A stretch of 64,000 nucleotides of DNA from Blastomyces gilchristii SLH14081 (lineage: Eukaryota > Ascomycota > Eurotiomycetes > Onygenales > Ajellomycetaceae), in assembly GCF_000003855.2 (NCBI RefSeq), contig NW_003101679.1:2074085-2138084 (forward strand). Reading direction: 5' to 3'. Positions 24,484-36,063 of the stretch are shown one piece after another. The notes under the pieces were generated by a model that saw only the letters and a list, made by a program, of their open reading frames with translations, was not told the DNA's origin and ran no database searches. A program made the translations under genes and the position numbers. The stretch's first letter is position 1. Every line of letters starts with the position of its first letter.

Positions 24484-24754
24484 TGTAAGAGGCCTACACT
24501 GAATAGATCAGTATAATATATAGGTCTTATAATACAAAAGTGAAAAACATTAGAGAAGGAAAGAAAGAGAAGATGCAGAAATCAGTAATTGAAGTGAATA
24601 TTTATACATGTACACAGTGAAGCTTCAGGGTGGAAGAATAGAAATTTCATGAGTTTTTCAGCTGAGGATCAGCAACTGAGAATTGAAGCTTTCAGTGAAA
24701 TCTGTGAAGTGTAATGAAATAGTCTATATGATTGATCAGGTGCAGCCTGTCATA
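24484..24754 (-). repeat. 3' LTR of gypsy copy B
   Basis: 271 bp, starting TGTAAGAGGCCTACACTG and ending near GTGCAGCCTGTCATA in plus orientation. It is highly similar to 30279-30556 but more mutated at CpG and CpC sites. Confidence 0.9.
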
Positions 24755-26643
24755 TTAGCTCTCTCTTTTCAGAACTGATATAGAGTTATGAGTGTGTAGT
24801 TCTCATTGATCTAGAGCTGCTGTCTCAGATAACACAGAGCTCAGAGTTCAGATCAGATAATCATAGCTGACTTATTTCATAAGATATTATTAGCTGCAGC
24901 TGCAGAGTCTCTTATCAAGAATATCTTCAATCTCTCATTCAAGTTCATTATCTTCTTCTATGATCCCTGGCAGCTATCAGTCAGAAGTCAGTTGAGAAGA
25001 GAACAGATCAGTGATAGTACAGTGAAGCAAACTTATATGAAAGATATTATAAATCTCTGATAATGTGTTAAGATAGTAATTATGACTGTCTAGAACTTCT
25101 ATCACTTTATACTTTATATAGCAGTAATTCAGTGTGTGAGATAGTATGTGATTCATATATTCTTAAGATTCAATTATATCAGATCTTCTATCTTATATTA
25201 CTTAGCAGAGTCTTGATGAACATTGATTCAGTTCTCTTAATCTTGTTTAGTGCTTGTCATGAAGGCTTCTGCTCAGTCACAGATGTCTCAGAGCTTTATT
25301 ACTATATTGTCAGTGATCTGAATCAGACTGTGAGAATTTAATATGAACTGTGTAATCTCTAGAAGATTCAACACTTTCATGTAATAATCATATGTAAGAA
25401 AGAACAGGCTTATATCTGTTAAGACAGCATCTCAATCATTGATAGCAATCTCTGTGTATAGAAGAAGATCATATCAATCATCTTATAAATAATTGTAGAA
25501 CTTATAAAGATAATTCTTTACAGTCTGAATTATCTGTTCTGATGTATCATCAGTCACAGAGTAATAAACAGTTTATAAACAGTGTGTAATCTTGAGAACT
25601 TGACAGATTCTTGTTCAGAGAGTGCTAACAAATTGACACCTCTGATCTAATATTATAGATCTCAGTAATTCATATATCTGATAGAACAGGCTCTGTAGAC
25701 AGACTTCAGTAACTTGTTCAGTATTCATCTTATCATAAGATTCTAATATTATATCTTTACTCAATTAATTCACAATAATCAGAACATTTCTATAATTCTT
25801 GCTCTCAGAGAGATTAACAGTGAAGTTAATTATCACATCTCATCAGATTCTATCAGAGATATTAAGTGATTTCAGCAGGCCTTTTTTATGATTCTTCTAT
25901 GAAGTGATAGAGAAATAATAATTGCAGTTTCAGACAAAGTGTCTGATACTATTCAATATCTCAGATCAGTAGAATTCTTAAGAGATTATTCAATACAGTT
26001 GTTCACAACTCAGATAACTGATTATATATGAATCATGCATCTCTTGTATTATCCAGGTGTGTAGAGGTTCAGACTGAGAGACTTAACATCATTCACAGAA
26101 TTACAGAGTATTATTGTCATTGATTGAACATTCTGAGATGTCAGTCTTTATACATAGTTCTGGAGAAAATTGAGACACTTCTTGTTATACTGCTTCAGTG
26201 AGGGCCTGAAGAAGTTCATCAGCTCAGACTGTTATATATCACAGTTCATTCAGTGTGAGAGAATTTGAGATATTAATATCAGTGTCAGTGACAGTTCAGA
26301 GAGAGAGTGTTCTAATCAGAGAAGTATATATAATGTTATAAGTTGTTTCATCTTAATCAACTAATATCTTCAGATCTAAGAGTCAATGTTCTCAGTTCAT
26401 TCAACAGGTGTCTGTTATATCAGAAGACATATCTTACTCTCATCATAAGAGAGCATCTGTTATTGAGTTGTAACTATCAGAGTGATAGTGTATAGTGAAA
26501 TGAAAACAGCTTAATAGCTCAGATCATTATATCTGACATTCAGTAAGCTTGTAAGTGATTGTGAAATACTTGAGATTCTTATAATATGTGATTATCTCAA
26601 ATTTAAAAATACTTTGAAGTTCAGAGTCTCATTCTTCTAGACA

Positions 26644-26677
<34 letters not shown>

Positions 26678-28798
26678 CATTGTACTCATATGCAAGCGGA
26701 GCTTATGATGAGTCCTTGCGTGATGTTAAATACAGGTCAAGTGTTAATTATACAGGAGGAAATACAGGTGTTGAGACCACGCCAAGATAACAAGAACATA
26801 GAAAAATACAAAGGAGTGACAATTAGATACATGTGATAATAACTTCCCAGCCCAGGAACATAGAGTGATTCATTGGAGCGATTTGTACACCTCTGTATTT
26901 ATTAGGAACCTGAGGTGCTTGAGTTCCGGATTTAATGTATCCCCTGCGGGTTTCGAACCCACGCGCCTTGGTTTACCACGCCAAGGCGCTACCAGGTGGC
27001 CGCATTAACCATTCGGCCACTGGGGCTCTTCTAGACAGTATACAATTGTAAGAAGTTTCTTCTCATAGATCTTATAATTGCATTCAGCAGGACTCAGTTT
27101 CTTAGATATAAAGATACATGATTGTAAGATATTTTTATCAGCATATTGTAATATAGCTTCTTCTATAATATAGTCACAGAAATTCACTTCAACAACTATC
27201 TCACAGTCAGAATCAAATATTATCAGTAGAGAGATATTAATGAATATCTTCTTTATCTATATAAATGCAGCTTCAGCATCTGCTAATCACTGAAATACTG
27301 AATTCTTCTTAGTAAGTTCTGTAAGTGATCTTATAAAATCTGAGAAGTTTTATATAAATCACTGATAGCAGTTAGCAAATCTGATGAAGCTTTATACATC
27401 TTTCACAGTATATGAAGCTTCTCACTTGAGTATAGTGAAGATCTTCTCAGAATTCATTTGAATTCTCTTATTCACTTCTATGATAAAATCTAGGTATTGT
27501 ATACTCCTGACTTTGAAATCAGACTTGTTAATATCTATTGATAGTTTTCTCTCTTATAATAGTTATAATACTCTCTGTACATGTTCTTGATATTTCTTTC
27601 TGAATTCATCAGTGAAGATGAGAATTTCATCTAAATATGCAGATACAAACTTATTAAGAAAATCTCAGAGTGCTCAGTTGATATACTTCTGAAATGTACT
27701 GAGAATATTAGCCAGTTCAAAGAGTGTGACTACTCATTCAAAGAGATTATAATATGTTTGAAATACTGTAAGCTATTCATCTTCTTCAGTGATATGAATC
27801 TTATGAAACACAGTGATGATATCTAGCTTTGTAAATTATTTAACTTGTCTGATATATACTAGAGTTTCATTGATAAGAGATAAGAGATAACAATCTTTCT
27901 TTGTCAATCTGTTCAGATCTTGATAGTTCACACAGAATCAAAGTTCTTCACCTGATTTCTTTACAAAGAGAATAGAAGCTGCAGTGAAAGAGTTACTAAT
28001 ATATATAAATCTCTTATTCAACAGATTATTGAGTGTCTTCTGAAGAAGAAGAAGTTCATCTTGAGACATATTGTAAAGAGAGCTTCATAATGACTCAGAG
28101 TTCTTATCATTCTTCTTTTCTAACATGATACTGTGATTTACTCCTGAGTCTTGTAAAGAGAATATATTTATAATGTTATCTTATCAGAAGACATCTAGAT
28201 ATTCATAATATTGTTGAGAGAGTTTTATGTGAGAATCTGTTATTATAGTATAAGATAACTTCTCTAGAACTTTCTTGATATCAGCCAGACTGACAGAATA
28301 GATTAATACATGATTCTGCTATTAGTAACTTTATCAGCAGTCTTGCTAATGACTTCTTTTTCAGAGTATTTCATAAGCATTGACAGAGATCTGTGTAAGA
28401 TTCATAGTCTGTTGAATATCATCTTCATAAATTCTATTATTATTAGAGAATATTAAACTCCTGTTTTAAGCATTTAATAAGATGTCTTATTCAGATAGTG
28501 AGACAAGTTCTAGCATAAGATTATAGTCAAGATTATTCACTTCATATGTATAGACATCTTTATATTGATGTTCTCTGACATCTATATTTAGCTTTATTAT
28601 GTAATGAGTGTGAATGTCCTTTGAATCACCAAATTCTGCAAGAAGTTGAGGTTTTGATAAGAGAATACACTGAAGGTTATGATGTCTTATGACTGAAGAT
28701 TTAATCATTGTATAATAACATAGACTGCTGTCTATCATGAGTTTCATATTATACATATTATCTATCACAGCAGATACAAGAATTGCATTTATTATCAT
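24755..28798 (-). pseudogene. Gypsy copy B pol: protease, RT, RNase H, integrase, chromodomain
   Basis: A polyprotein for replication and integration, read from 28798 leftwards. The protease region is 28487-28798 with LMIDSSLCYYT, where the family usually has an Asp-Ser/Thr-Gly motif, so the active site appears damaged. The RT box YLDEIL is at the complement of 27620-27637 (YLDD with one Asp changed). RNase H with SPAECNYKIYEKKLLTIVY is at the complement of about 27040-27120. The SINE at 26646-27026 splits RNase H. Integrase is at about 25150-25950 and the chromodomain at about 24870-24980. Copies D and A align along their lengths. TGA at Trp sites is frequent. Confidence 0.88.
26646..27026 (-). 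mobile_element. SINE-1, tRNA-derived, class II type
   Basis: 381 bp, flanked by a perfect 13-bp duplication TCTTCTAGACAGT at 26633-26645 and 27027-27039. The 5' head (right end) is tRNA-like. The A box TGGCCGAATGG is at the complement of 27009-27019 and the B box GGTTCGAAACC at the complement of 26949-26959. GCCCC near the 5' end can pair with GGGGA after the B box, and the long variable region resembles tRNA-Ser/Leu. The tail is (AAT)n (26646-26676 as ATT). The body keeps many CG, CC and GG, so it is younger or less mutated than SINE-2. The tail type matches the LINE. Confidence 0.92.
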
Positions 28799-28859
28799 TT
28801 TCTCTTTAAATTGTCATTATCTGAAATCTTCAAGCTTCTGCTTGTGAATTTGAACAGGA

Positions 28860-29995
28860 GTTACTCTATTCCCTGTTTCATTGAGACATTTTCATAGTTA
28901 TCTTCTGAATCTTCCTCTAATGTAATGTGATTAATGTGGACAGATACTGATTCATTCTTTGAGTGAGAAGACACTGATCTTTCTCTTGAGTGAGAAGACA
29001 CATTGACTAATCAGCAGTCGAAAGTAATGTATTCCGATCAATTACAATTAATGCACATCTCTCATTGACATCAGTCAGTGACTTCTTCAGAAGTGATCAA
29101 AGAAACTTAGAAGTCTGTTCAGATGATAAAGTCTCTTACTTATATATAGATATTCAAGTCTACTCAATTCATGGCGGTCTGCATCATTGTTGTAAATTCT
29201 CAGTGCAGGTGTATAAGTAGCTGACATGTAATGTCTTCTGCTGCTATTCTGTATACTCTTAAGCTTGATAAGACAGTTATTCAATGCTCAGAGTTGTATG
29301 CAGAAACCTTTATATGTCTGGCCTTTATCTACACTTATAAGAGCCTGAAAGAGTTCAAAAGTTAATGTCTTCTTGAGCATACTAATCTTTATTTAATTCT
29401 CTCAAGATTGATTATCTGCTTCTAGAATCTTGATATCAAAGTCAGGAATAAATGTTGTGAGAGAAGTATTTCTCTGTCAGACACTCTGTAATCAATCTAA
29501 TACTTTCTATTGTATAACAGTATCTTGAAACAGAACATCAAGATAGTTGATAATATTGTCAGGTGTTTACAACACTGGTTCATATGCTTTTATTCATGAA
29601 TAGAACTTCTGTTTTACATGATTCTTCAATTATTCATTAATATATCAATGTTGATTGATTAGTGAACTGATGATATCTTCATCTACACTTAGTTTCATAA
29701 GCATTTCCAGTCTTCATGATGAGTAGAGAGTGAGATTAGAAGTATTGAAATATGTAAAAGCATCTAAGTATTTCTTCAGCAATTGTATTGTGTTTATATT
29801 CAATTCTGTCAGTGTTGAAGTTGCTTATACAGAGGTTTCTAGTTGAGATAATTATTGAATTTCTTTATATTGATATTGTTGAGTTACATGCATATCAGCT
29901 ATCTGTTGCTGTTATAATTTCAATATCACTTGAAGTTACTGTGACACTGCATCTATGCTTTTGTTTGAGAGTTCTCTCATATTATCAGTAGCCAT
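28860..29995 (-). pseudogene. Gypsy copy B gag
   Basis: It starts at an ATG complementary to 29993-29995 (MATDNMRELSN), aligned with the gag start of copy D at 51678. It ends after a zinc knuckle at the complement of about 29028-29069 reading CINCN.SEYITFDC, that is CX2CX4HX4C with His changed to Tyr and Trp to TGA. Gag would package the element RNA in cytoplasmic particles. Internal stops are present. Confidence 0.82.
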
Positions 29996-30265
29996 AGCTG
30001 TATAGTTCATTGAATGTGTGTTATCTGTGAAATCAGAAGAATTGTAATTATATGAATATCTCATACATCTAAGATGTCAGAAGTCTCACGTCTTTCACTG
30101 ATATTCTCTTTGTGAGATCTTGTTGCAGGGTCAGAGTAGCTGGCAAGCAAGCTTCTATCTTAAGACTCAGTGTTTATTTAACTTATTGTCATTTCTATAT
30201 TTCCTATATGTTATTACATATTCAGATATCTCAGTGAGTAATCATTGTAAATAAGAAGACAATGA

Positions 30266-30276
30266 AATGTTTTTCA
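30266..30276 (-). promoter_or_regulatory. Candidate self-priming primer-binding site of gypsy B
   Basis: On the minus strand TGAAAAACATT lies 2 nt after the 5' LTR. It is perfectly complementary over 11 nt to AATGTTTTTCA inside the same LTR (complement of 30336-30346). That segment is 48 nt downstream of a TATAAATA (complement of 30394-30401), so it would be at or near the 5' end of the RNA. Tf1/sushi elements prime reverse transcription this way. Confidence 0.55.
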
Positions 30277-30278
30277 AG

Positions 30279-30556
30279 TGTAAGAGATCTACACTGAATA
30301 GATTGATATAATATATAGATCTTATAATACAAAAGTGAAAAACATTAGAGAAGAAAAGAAAGAGAAAGTGCAGAAATCAGTGATTGAAGTAAATATTTAT
30401 ACATGTATGCAGTATGCAGTGAAGCTTCGGGGTGGAAGAATAGGAATTTCATGGGTTTTTCAGCTGAGGATCGTTGACTGAGAATCAGAGCTTTCAGTGG
30501 AATCTTTGAAGTGTAATGAAATAGTCTATATGATTGATCAGGCGCAGCCCGCTACA
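30279..30556 (-). repeat. 5' LTR of gypsy copy B
   Basis: 278 bp, TGTAAGAGATCTACACTG to GCGCAGCCCGCTACA in plus orientation. It holds the TATA box and the self-complementary segment described for the primer-binding site. It shows fewer C-to-T changes than the 3' LTR (GCGCAGCCCGC versus GTGCAGCCTGT). Confidence 0.9.
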
Positions 30557-30561
30557 GACAT

Positions 30562-30955
30562 TGTTAGTTCACATGCATATCAGCTATCTGTTATTGTTGT
30601 AATTTCAACATTGCTCAGAGCTACTGTGACACTGTGTGTATGCTTGCATTTGAGAGCTCTTTCATGTTATTAGTAGACATAGCTGTGTAATTATACAAAT
30701 ATCTTATATATCTAAGGTGTCAGGACTCTCAGATCTTTCACTGATATTCTCTTAAAACATCTTGTTACAGAGTCAGAGTGACTGATAAGCAAGCTTCTAT
30801 TTATAGACTTAGTGTCTGCTTAACTGATTGTTCATTTTTCTATTTCTTACATGTTGTTACACATTCAGATATCTTCTTAATGAATAATCATTTCTAATCA
30901 GAAGATGATGAACATTTTTCAAGTATAAGAGATCTACACTTAATAGATTAGTACA
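30562..30955 (-). pseudogene. Gypsy copy C: gag start and LTR remnant
   Basis: This continues the gag of copy C to the right of copy B's TSD (30557-30561). It aligns with 29866-30310, including the gag start region and leader. 30924-30955 is the first ~32 bp of the 5' LTR (TATAAGAGATCTACACTTAA, family start TGTAAGAG). LINE-3's tail abuts at 30955 and the rest of the LTR is missing. Confidence 0.82.
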
Positions 30956-33508
30956 ATTATTATTATTCTTCAATTATAGATATATACAGACAGAGACTAT
31001 GACATCTATCTGAGAACTTTTATTTCTCAGGGTTTTTCCTATATCTATAAAGTTAACTATTATACATTCAACAATTTCAGATATGCAAAATCAGAAAATT
31101 CCAGTCTAGAATACAAAAACTGTTTACAAATTGCAGTATTTTAAGATCTTCTGATACTTTGAAATTATTTGACAATATCATGACAAAAGAAAAGAGAACA
31201 CAATCTTAAAGATAGACACATTAAATAGATAGATAGAAAAGAATACAAAGAAAAAAATAAAGTAAAATAAAGAGAGACTGTAATGAAACAAATTCTTAAA
31301 AGATAGTATATAGCTGTTTTAACAGACTATATCTGATCAATTTCCTCCTCTTCATATTCAGATATTTCTGAATTCAGTCATTTCCTTGTAGCTGCTTGAG
31401 TTTCTGATAGAAAGTCTATTAAGTATTTAATTCCTGTCTCAGTTGAGAATAAGAATCTTATATTTAATTGATTTAGATCATACTTCTCTTTCAATCTGAC
31501 TCTGAGACTATTGTATAATACACAGTGTATTATAATATGTTCAGGATTCTCATTTGCATTGCAGAATGAGCATTCTATTGAATTAAATCTATCATCAAAT
31601 CTTTGTATATAAGATTTGAAATAGTCATATCCTAGTTTTGGCTATATTATAGGTGAGAATATTTTCTTTTTATATTGAATTGAACATGATTTTCACTTGG
31701 GTTTTGTTTCAAACCTTGAATAATGTATACTCTTCTTTTATTTCTGCCAGCTTTTATTTCACTTGTCTAAACAAGATTCTTTTAGTTTTCTCTTTATAAA
31801 AGACCAGGATACAATTTTTTGAATAGATCTGCTTAGTTCTGAACCTTTTTTTACAGCTGAATCAGCCAATTCATTGTCATGAATATTCATATAAGCAGAA
31901 ATCCAGTGCAGATGAATTATCAGCTTTGATATTCTTCTCTTTTGAATTTTTAAAACAGAGTTTAAGATCAGTTCAAGATTCATTTGATCATTATGAATCT
32001 AACTATTTCTAAGTCTTTTTAAAGCAGCTTCACTATTAGAGAATATTCATACCTCTTTCAAACTATTTTCTCTCTTATGAGATTTTATTTTAATAAGTTT
32101 GAAAGCTTTCACTATTGCAAATAGTTCAGTGTCAAAGACTTCAGATTCACAGTCTAGATTTCAGAAATCTGAGATAAAATTAATATTATCTTCAGTATAG
32201 ACAATGCCTGTGTCTAATCTATTCAAATTCTCATTTTTTAAGCCATCTGAATAAATCAGAATAGAGTCTTTTATATTGATTGTGAAAATTCTCTTCAAAT
32301 GCTGTTTATATTCTTTCTCTTTGAACAGTTCACTTATTTGCAAGTCTATAAGAGATTCAAGCTTTTCTCTCCAGAGAGATAACTTCTCATGATCAACTTT
32401 TTCAACATTTAAAGAAGAAAATTGATTTTTAATCAGTGAGCATAGTCTGTACAGTTGAGAAGATATTTTCTTTGAAGAATTATTTTCATTTCAATCAAGA
32501 AATCTATTTCAATCCAGTTCATTTCCAGAGTTAATTGATGAAAATGAAGAAGAGACTCTTTCTCTGATTATATGATTTAAGCTCATCTTTATAACTCTCA
32601 GAGTATAGTTCATACAGATCTTTTCAAATTTAATAGTAGAAGAGAAAATTAAAGCTTCAATTTTCATTACTTTAATAGAAGATGATTTGAATACTTTCAG
32701 AATGCTTCTCAAAGCTCTGTTTTACAGAGTTTGAAAGAGTTCAGTGAAATTTTCTTGATTATTTTATTAAACTTAAACTTCTTAATCAGCTGCTGAGATA
32801 ATACAGACTATATATAACTATCTCATAGCCTGGAAGAATGTACCTCTCTCTGTATTTGATAGTCTGATTATGCTATTTAATAGTCTTTCTGCCTTGATAA
32901 TTCTTTATTGAATATGATATTTTAAATTCATCTTGAAGTTTAATTATACTTCTAATCATTTGACATTTAAACTGGGTTTAATCTCCTTATTTAAAAGAGT
33001 TAGATATAGTTCTTTCTTATTGAATCTAGAAAAGAAATGAATTAACTCAGTTTTATTTATATTAAATGAAATTTAATTAATATCTACTCTAACAAAGATT
33101 TTCTTTACTACTTTTTCAATCACTTCTAAATTCTCTTTGATTGTTTTTGAACTGTAGAGTATATTAGTATTCTTCATGTAACTTGAAGATCTCACTATGT
33201 TCATATCTCTATTCTTGAATAGATTTACAGAGTATATTGTAAATAAAATAAGTGAGATTAAAGATTCTGACAGTACTTCTATTTTTATCTCAGTCTTATT
33301 TTGTTTCATTTCATCAAGGAATAGTTATATGATTCTTTTAGATATAAAACAGTTAACTTATTTTATTAGAGAAAGTAACAGTTTTAATATCTTCAAAGTC
33401 TGAATTCACTTTGACTTTGAAACATAATTAAATGTATCTTTAATATTAACAAAAACTGCAGTTGAGATCAGATCTTCATACTTTGTTGTTTAAATATTAT
33501 AAATAACT

Positions 33509-33516
33509 GACAGAAC
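33509..33516 (+). repeat. 8-bp TSD of the hAT element (left)
   Basis: GACAGAAC here is repeated exactly at 39554-39561. An 8-bp duplication is the hallmark of hAT transposition. Confidence 0.9.
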
Positions 33517-33859
33517 TAGACTGACCGTGTGACTCTGTCTGATACTAGAATCAAACTTTACAGCTGTCATATTGCCTAAAAGCATTACTTCTGGTCATGG
33601 TTTGTGTTCATCACATTATTTCAAATATTAAAGGCCTCAGATTCACTTTTCAAATAAAAATCTAGTCTCAGATAAAGAATATGTTTAAATTCTTAGTCAT
33701 ATTTTTATTCTGATCTCATTATTGAGAATGATATTAAATGAGATAATGAAATCATTTCTCACTTACATAATATCATAACATAGTACTCATTTGTTGAAAA
33801 TTCAATAGAGAGTATTATTAAATATCATTACTTTTCTGAAAACAGATTATAATTCATAT

Positions 33860-33980
33860 AATTTTAATTGTAAAAAAAATATAAATTACAAAAAAAAACA
33901 AAAAATAAAAAACAAAATAAAAACAAGAAAAAATCACAATGAAAAAAAAAAAGAGAAAGAAAAAAAAAAAAATACACAAA
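33860..33980. repeat. A-rich low-complexity tract
   Basis: Long runs of A broken by single C, T or G inside the hAT left half. No gene signal is seen between 33600 and 35060: the ORF-like stretches at 34113-34385 and 34386-34571 (minus strand) have no recognisable protein features. Confidence 0.7.
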
Positions 33981-35062
33981 GAAATTAAGATTACACAGCT
34001 GTAGTATTCTTAAAATACTCACTTCTCGGAGTCTTTACAATGTTTATTATCAATTATGTATCTCTTACAGTTAGAGTAACACAGCTGCAATGAGTCATTG
34101 TCTTAACATCATCTAATAAATAATCAGTATATATCTGTATAAATGTGAACAATTAGAAAATATACACTTAAAAAGTGTGACCAGGGTGAACTCTACTGCC
34201 ACTTGAATAACATCAAGAATAGAATACTGAAATTGATAATTCTCTTCATCAATTTCATAGATAAGGCATATGAAGATGATCTTAGAGAATATAAGATTTT
34301 CTAACTTCTGATAAAAACAGATCTCACAGAGAGACTCTATTTTCGTAATATTAAAAAGCATTACTTTTATACAATGTATATACACTTACTGCAGTGATTT
34401 ACTCTCTGTATATATAACTGAGAGTTGCAGCTTTCTCACACTGCACAGCTCTCTCTGAGATACTGCTGCTAGTTTGCAATTCACACAGTCTCTCAGTTCA
34501 GTACACACTGTGTGTATACAGTTCTGTATACTGAGACTGTGTTGATCATTATGATCTGATATGATACTCACTTTTCACAGGCCATGTTTCATTTGAGAGA
34601 GGGAGAAAAAGAAATAACTGTTGTTTTATTGAGAAGAGAATGAATAATTAGTATTATTAAATATAATTTAATTCATCTGTATTTAAAATTTGATTAGTCT
34701 ATACAATTTAATTTGAGGATTTCTAAGAGTGTTTTAATAGTTTTCATACCAGCTTAAACTTAGTGATGGGTTGAAGAAGAAGAGAAAAGAGAGAAGAAAG
34801 AATTTAGAATAACTTATCTTTATAATATGAAAACAGAGAATCACTGCAATCATTCTTTCTAGTAATAAAGATCTGTTTTCTGCATGTATCCCTGATATAG
34901 ATTATATAATAACTGTATACAAAGAATATCAATAGTGCATGCATTGAATGAAGATAATATTACTATGTAACACTGTAGCTGTTTCTGTATATCTCTGAAA
35001 ACTGTTAATAGTTTCTTTCAGTCTCTTTATATTTAGTAAGTTAATAATATATTCTGATACAC

Positions 35063-35102
35063 TCTCTCTTTCATCATTATCATTATCATCATTATCATTA
35101 TC

Positions 35103-35133
<31 letters not shown>

Positions 35134-35195
35134 CTATTACTATTATCATTATCATCATTATTATCATTATTATCATTATATTATTACTAGCTATC
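35063..35195 (+). repeat. TCATTA/TTA microsatellite
   Basis: About 130 bp of TCATCATTATCATTA-type repeats and TTATTA/CTATTA variants inside the hAT element, upstream of the unassigned coding remnant. Confidence 0.9.
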
Positions 35196-35259
35196 TTCTC
35201 TGTCTTCACTCTCTTTCAACACTTATTAAAATCAATCATATTATCTCTTTTCAAATATT

Positions 35260-36063
35260 CTGTGATCCTGCAGATCATCAAGGCGTGTAAGCACTGTCAC
35301 AGATTGAAGAAAGAGAAGAAGAAGATATTCAAGCATACAGAGACAGATTGTAAGACATATTATAATATCTTGAAGAGGCTCTGTAAGAAAGCAGAATAAT
35401 AATGATTTTAAGTAACACTTCTGATAGATTTAGACTGAACTAAGTATAGAAATAATATAGATGATGCTGTCTGTGAGAGATTGAAAAAGAAGATATTGAA
35501 GAGTCTTATACAGTAGTGATGAAATCAGGAGAAGTTCTGAGAATAATTTAAAACTAAGATAAAGAGAGAGAGAGAGAAGAAGAGTATTACTGTAAATAAG
35601 CAGTAACAGAAGAAGATTAAGAAGATATTGAAGTGAGAGACAAAGAAGTGAAAACTGATAAGTTTTTTATTAAGATATAACAATTTTTGATAATACTTTT
35701 ATTCTCTAATTAATTAGCAGGAGCTGACAGAGAAGAAGGGAATTAAGATGTTATTCAGATCTTAAATGTGCTTCATGATTCAGAACATTGAGAAGGCAGC
35801 CCTGCTCTCTGAGCATGTCAATCTGCTTGTCACTGAGATGAAACCTGAGACAGCAGATCAGAAAATACAGGATTTTAAGATGCAGATTAACCTGGCTGAG
35901 AAGAAGCAGTAGAAATTCTTCTCTGAGAAGACAGTGAAGAAAGATTTTGAGATGATTATCATCTCAGATGAGAAGAAGAAGAAGAAGAAGAAGAATGAGA
36001 AATGAATTATAAAGAATGATGAGAAGAATGAGAAAGAGAAGAAAGATAATGAGTAGAAAAAGT
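35260..36063 (+). pseudogene. Unassigned Lys/Glu-rich coding remnant inside the hAT
   Basis: I do not recognise this protein. At about 35280-35395 a frame reads ACKHCHRLKKEKKK followed by further Cys/His residues (HTETDCK, RLCKKAE), resembling a small zinc-binding N-terminus. At about 35720-36060 another frame gives a long open stretch if TGA and TAG are read through: GIKMLFRS, EKAALLSEHVNLLVTEMKPE, then IIISDEKKKKKKKNEK. Position upstream of the hAT transposase fits an N-terminal DNA-binding domain or a separate accessory gene, possibly split by introns (a ~90 bp AT-rich gap at 35655-35715). Function is not claimed. Confidence 0.35.

Larger units (their letters stand above)
24484..30556 (-). 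mobile_element. Gypsy copy B, complete chromovirus with two LTRs
   Basis: 6073 bp including one SINE, or about 5.7 kb without it. LTRs lie at 24484-24754 and 30279-30556, beginning TG and ending CA in the plus-strand view. The element is flanked by GACAT at 24479-24483 and 30557-30561, the 5-bp TSD expected for gypsy elements. It inserted into gag of copy C in the same orientation, giving a direct nest. Internal order on the minus strand is gag, protease, RT, RNase H, integrase, chromodomain. Confidence 0.93.

Noticed and set aside
22501..30955. Centromere
   Set aside because: An AT-rich nest of chromoviruses would fit pericentromeric DNA, but nothing in the sequence itself distinguishes this from other AT-rich repeat blocks.
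34113..34571. Two adjacent minus-strand ORFs of 90 and 61 codons
   Set aside because: No motif, no match to hAT domains and no support from another copy.
35063..35195. CRISPR-like array
   Set aside because: Simple microsatellite without spacers; the context is a fungal transposon.
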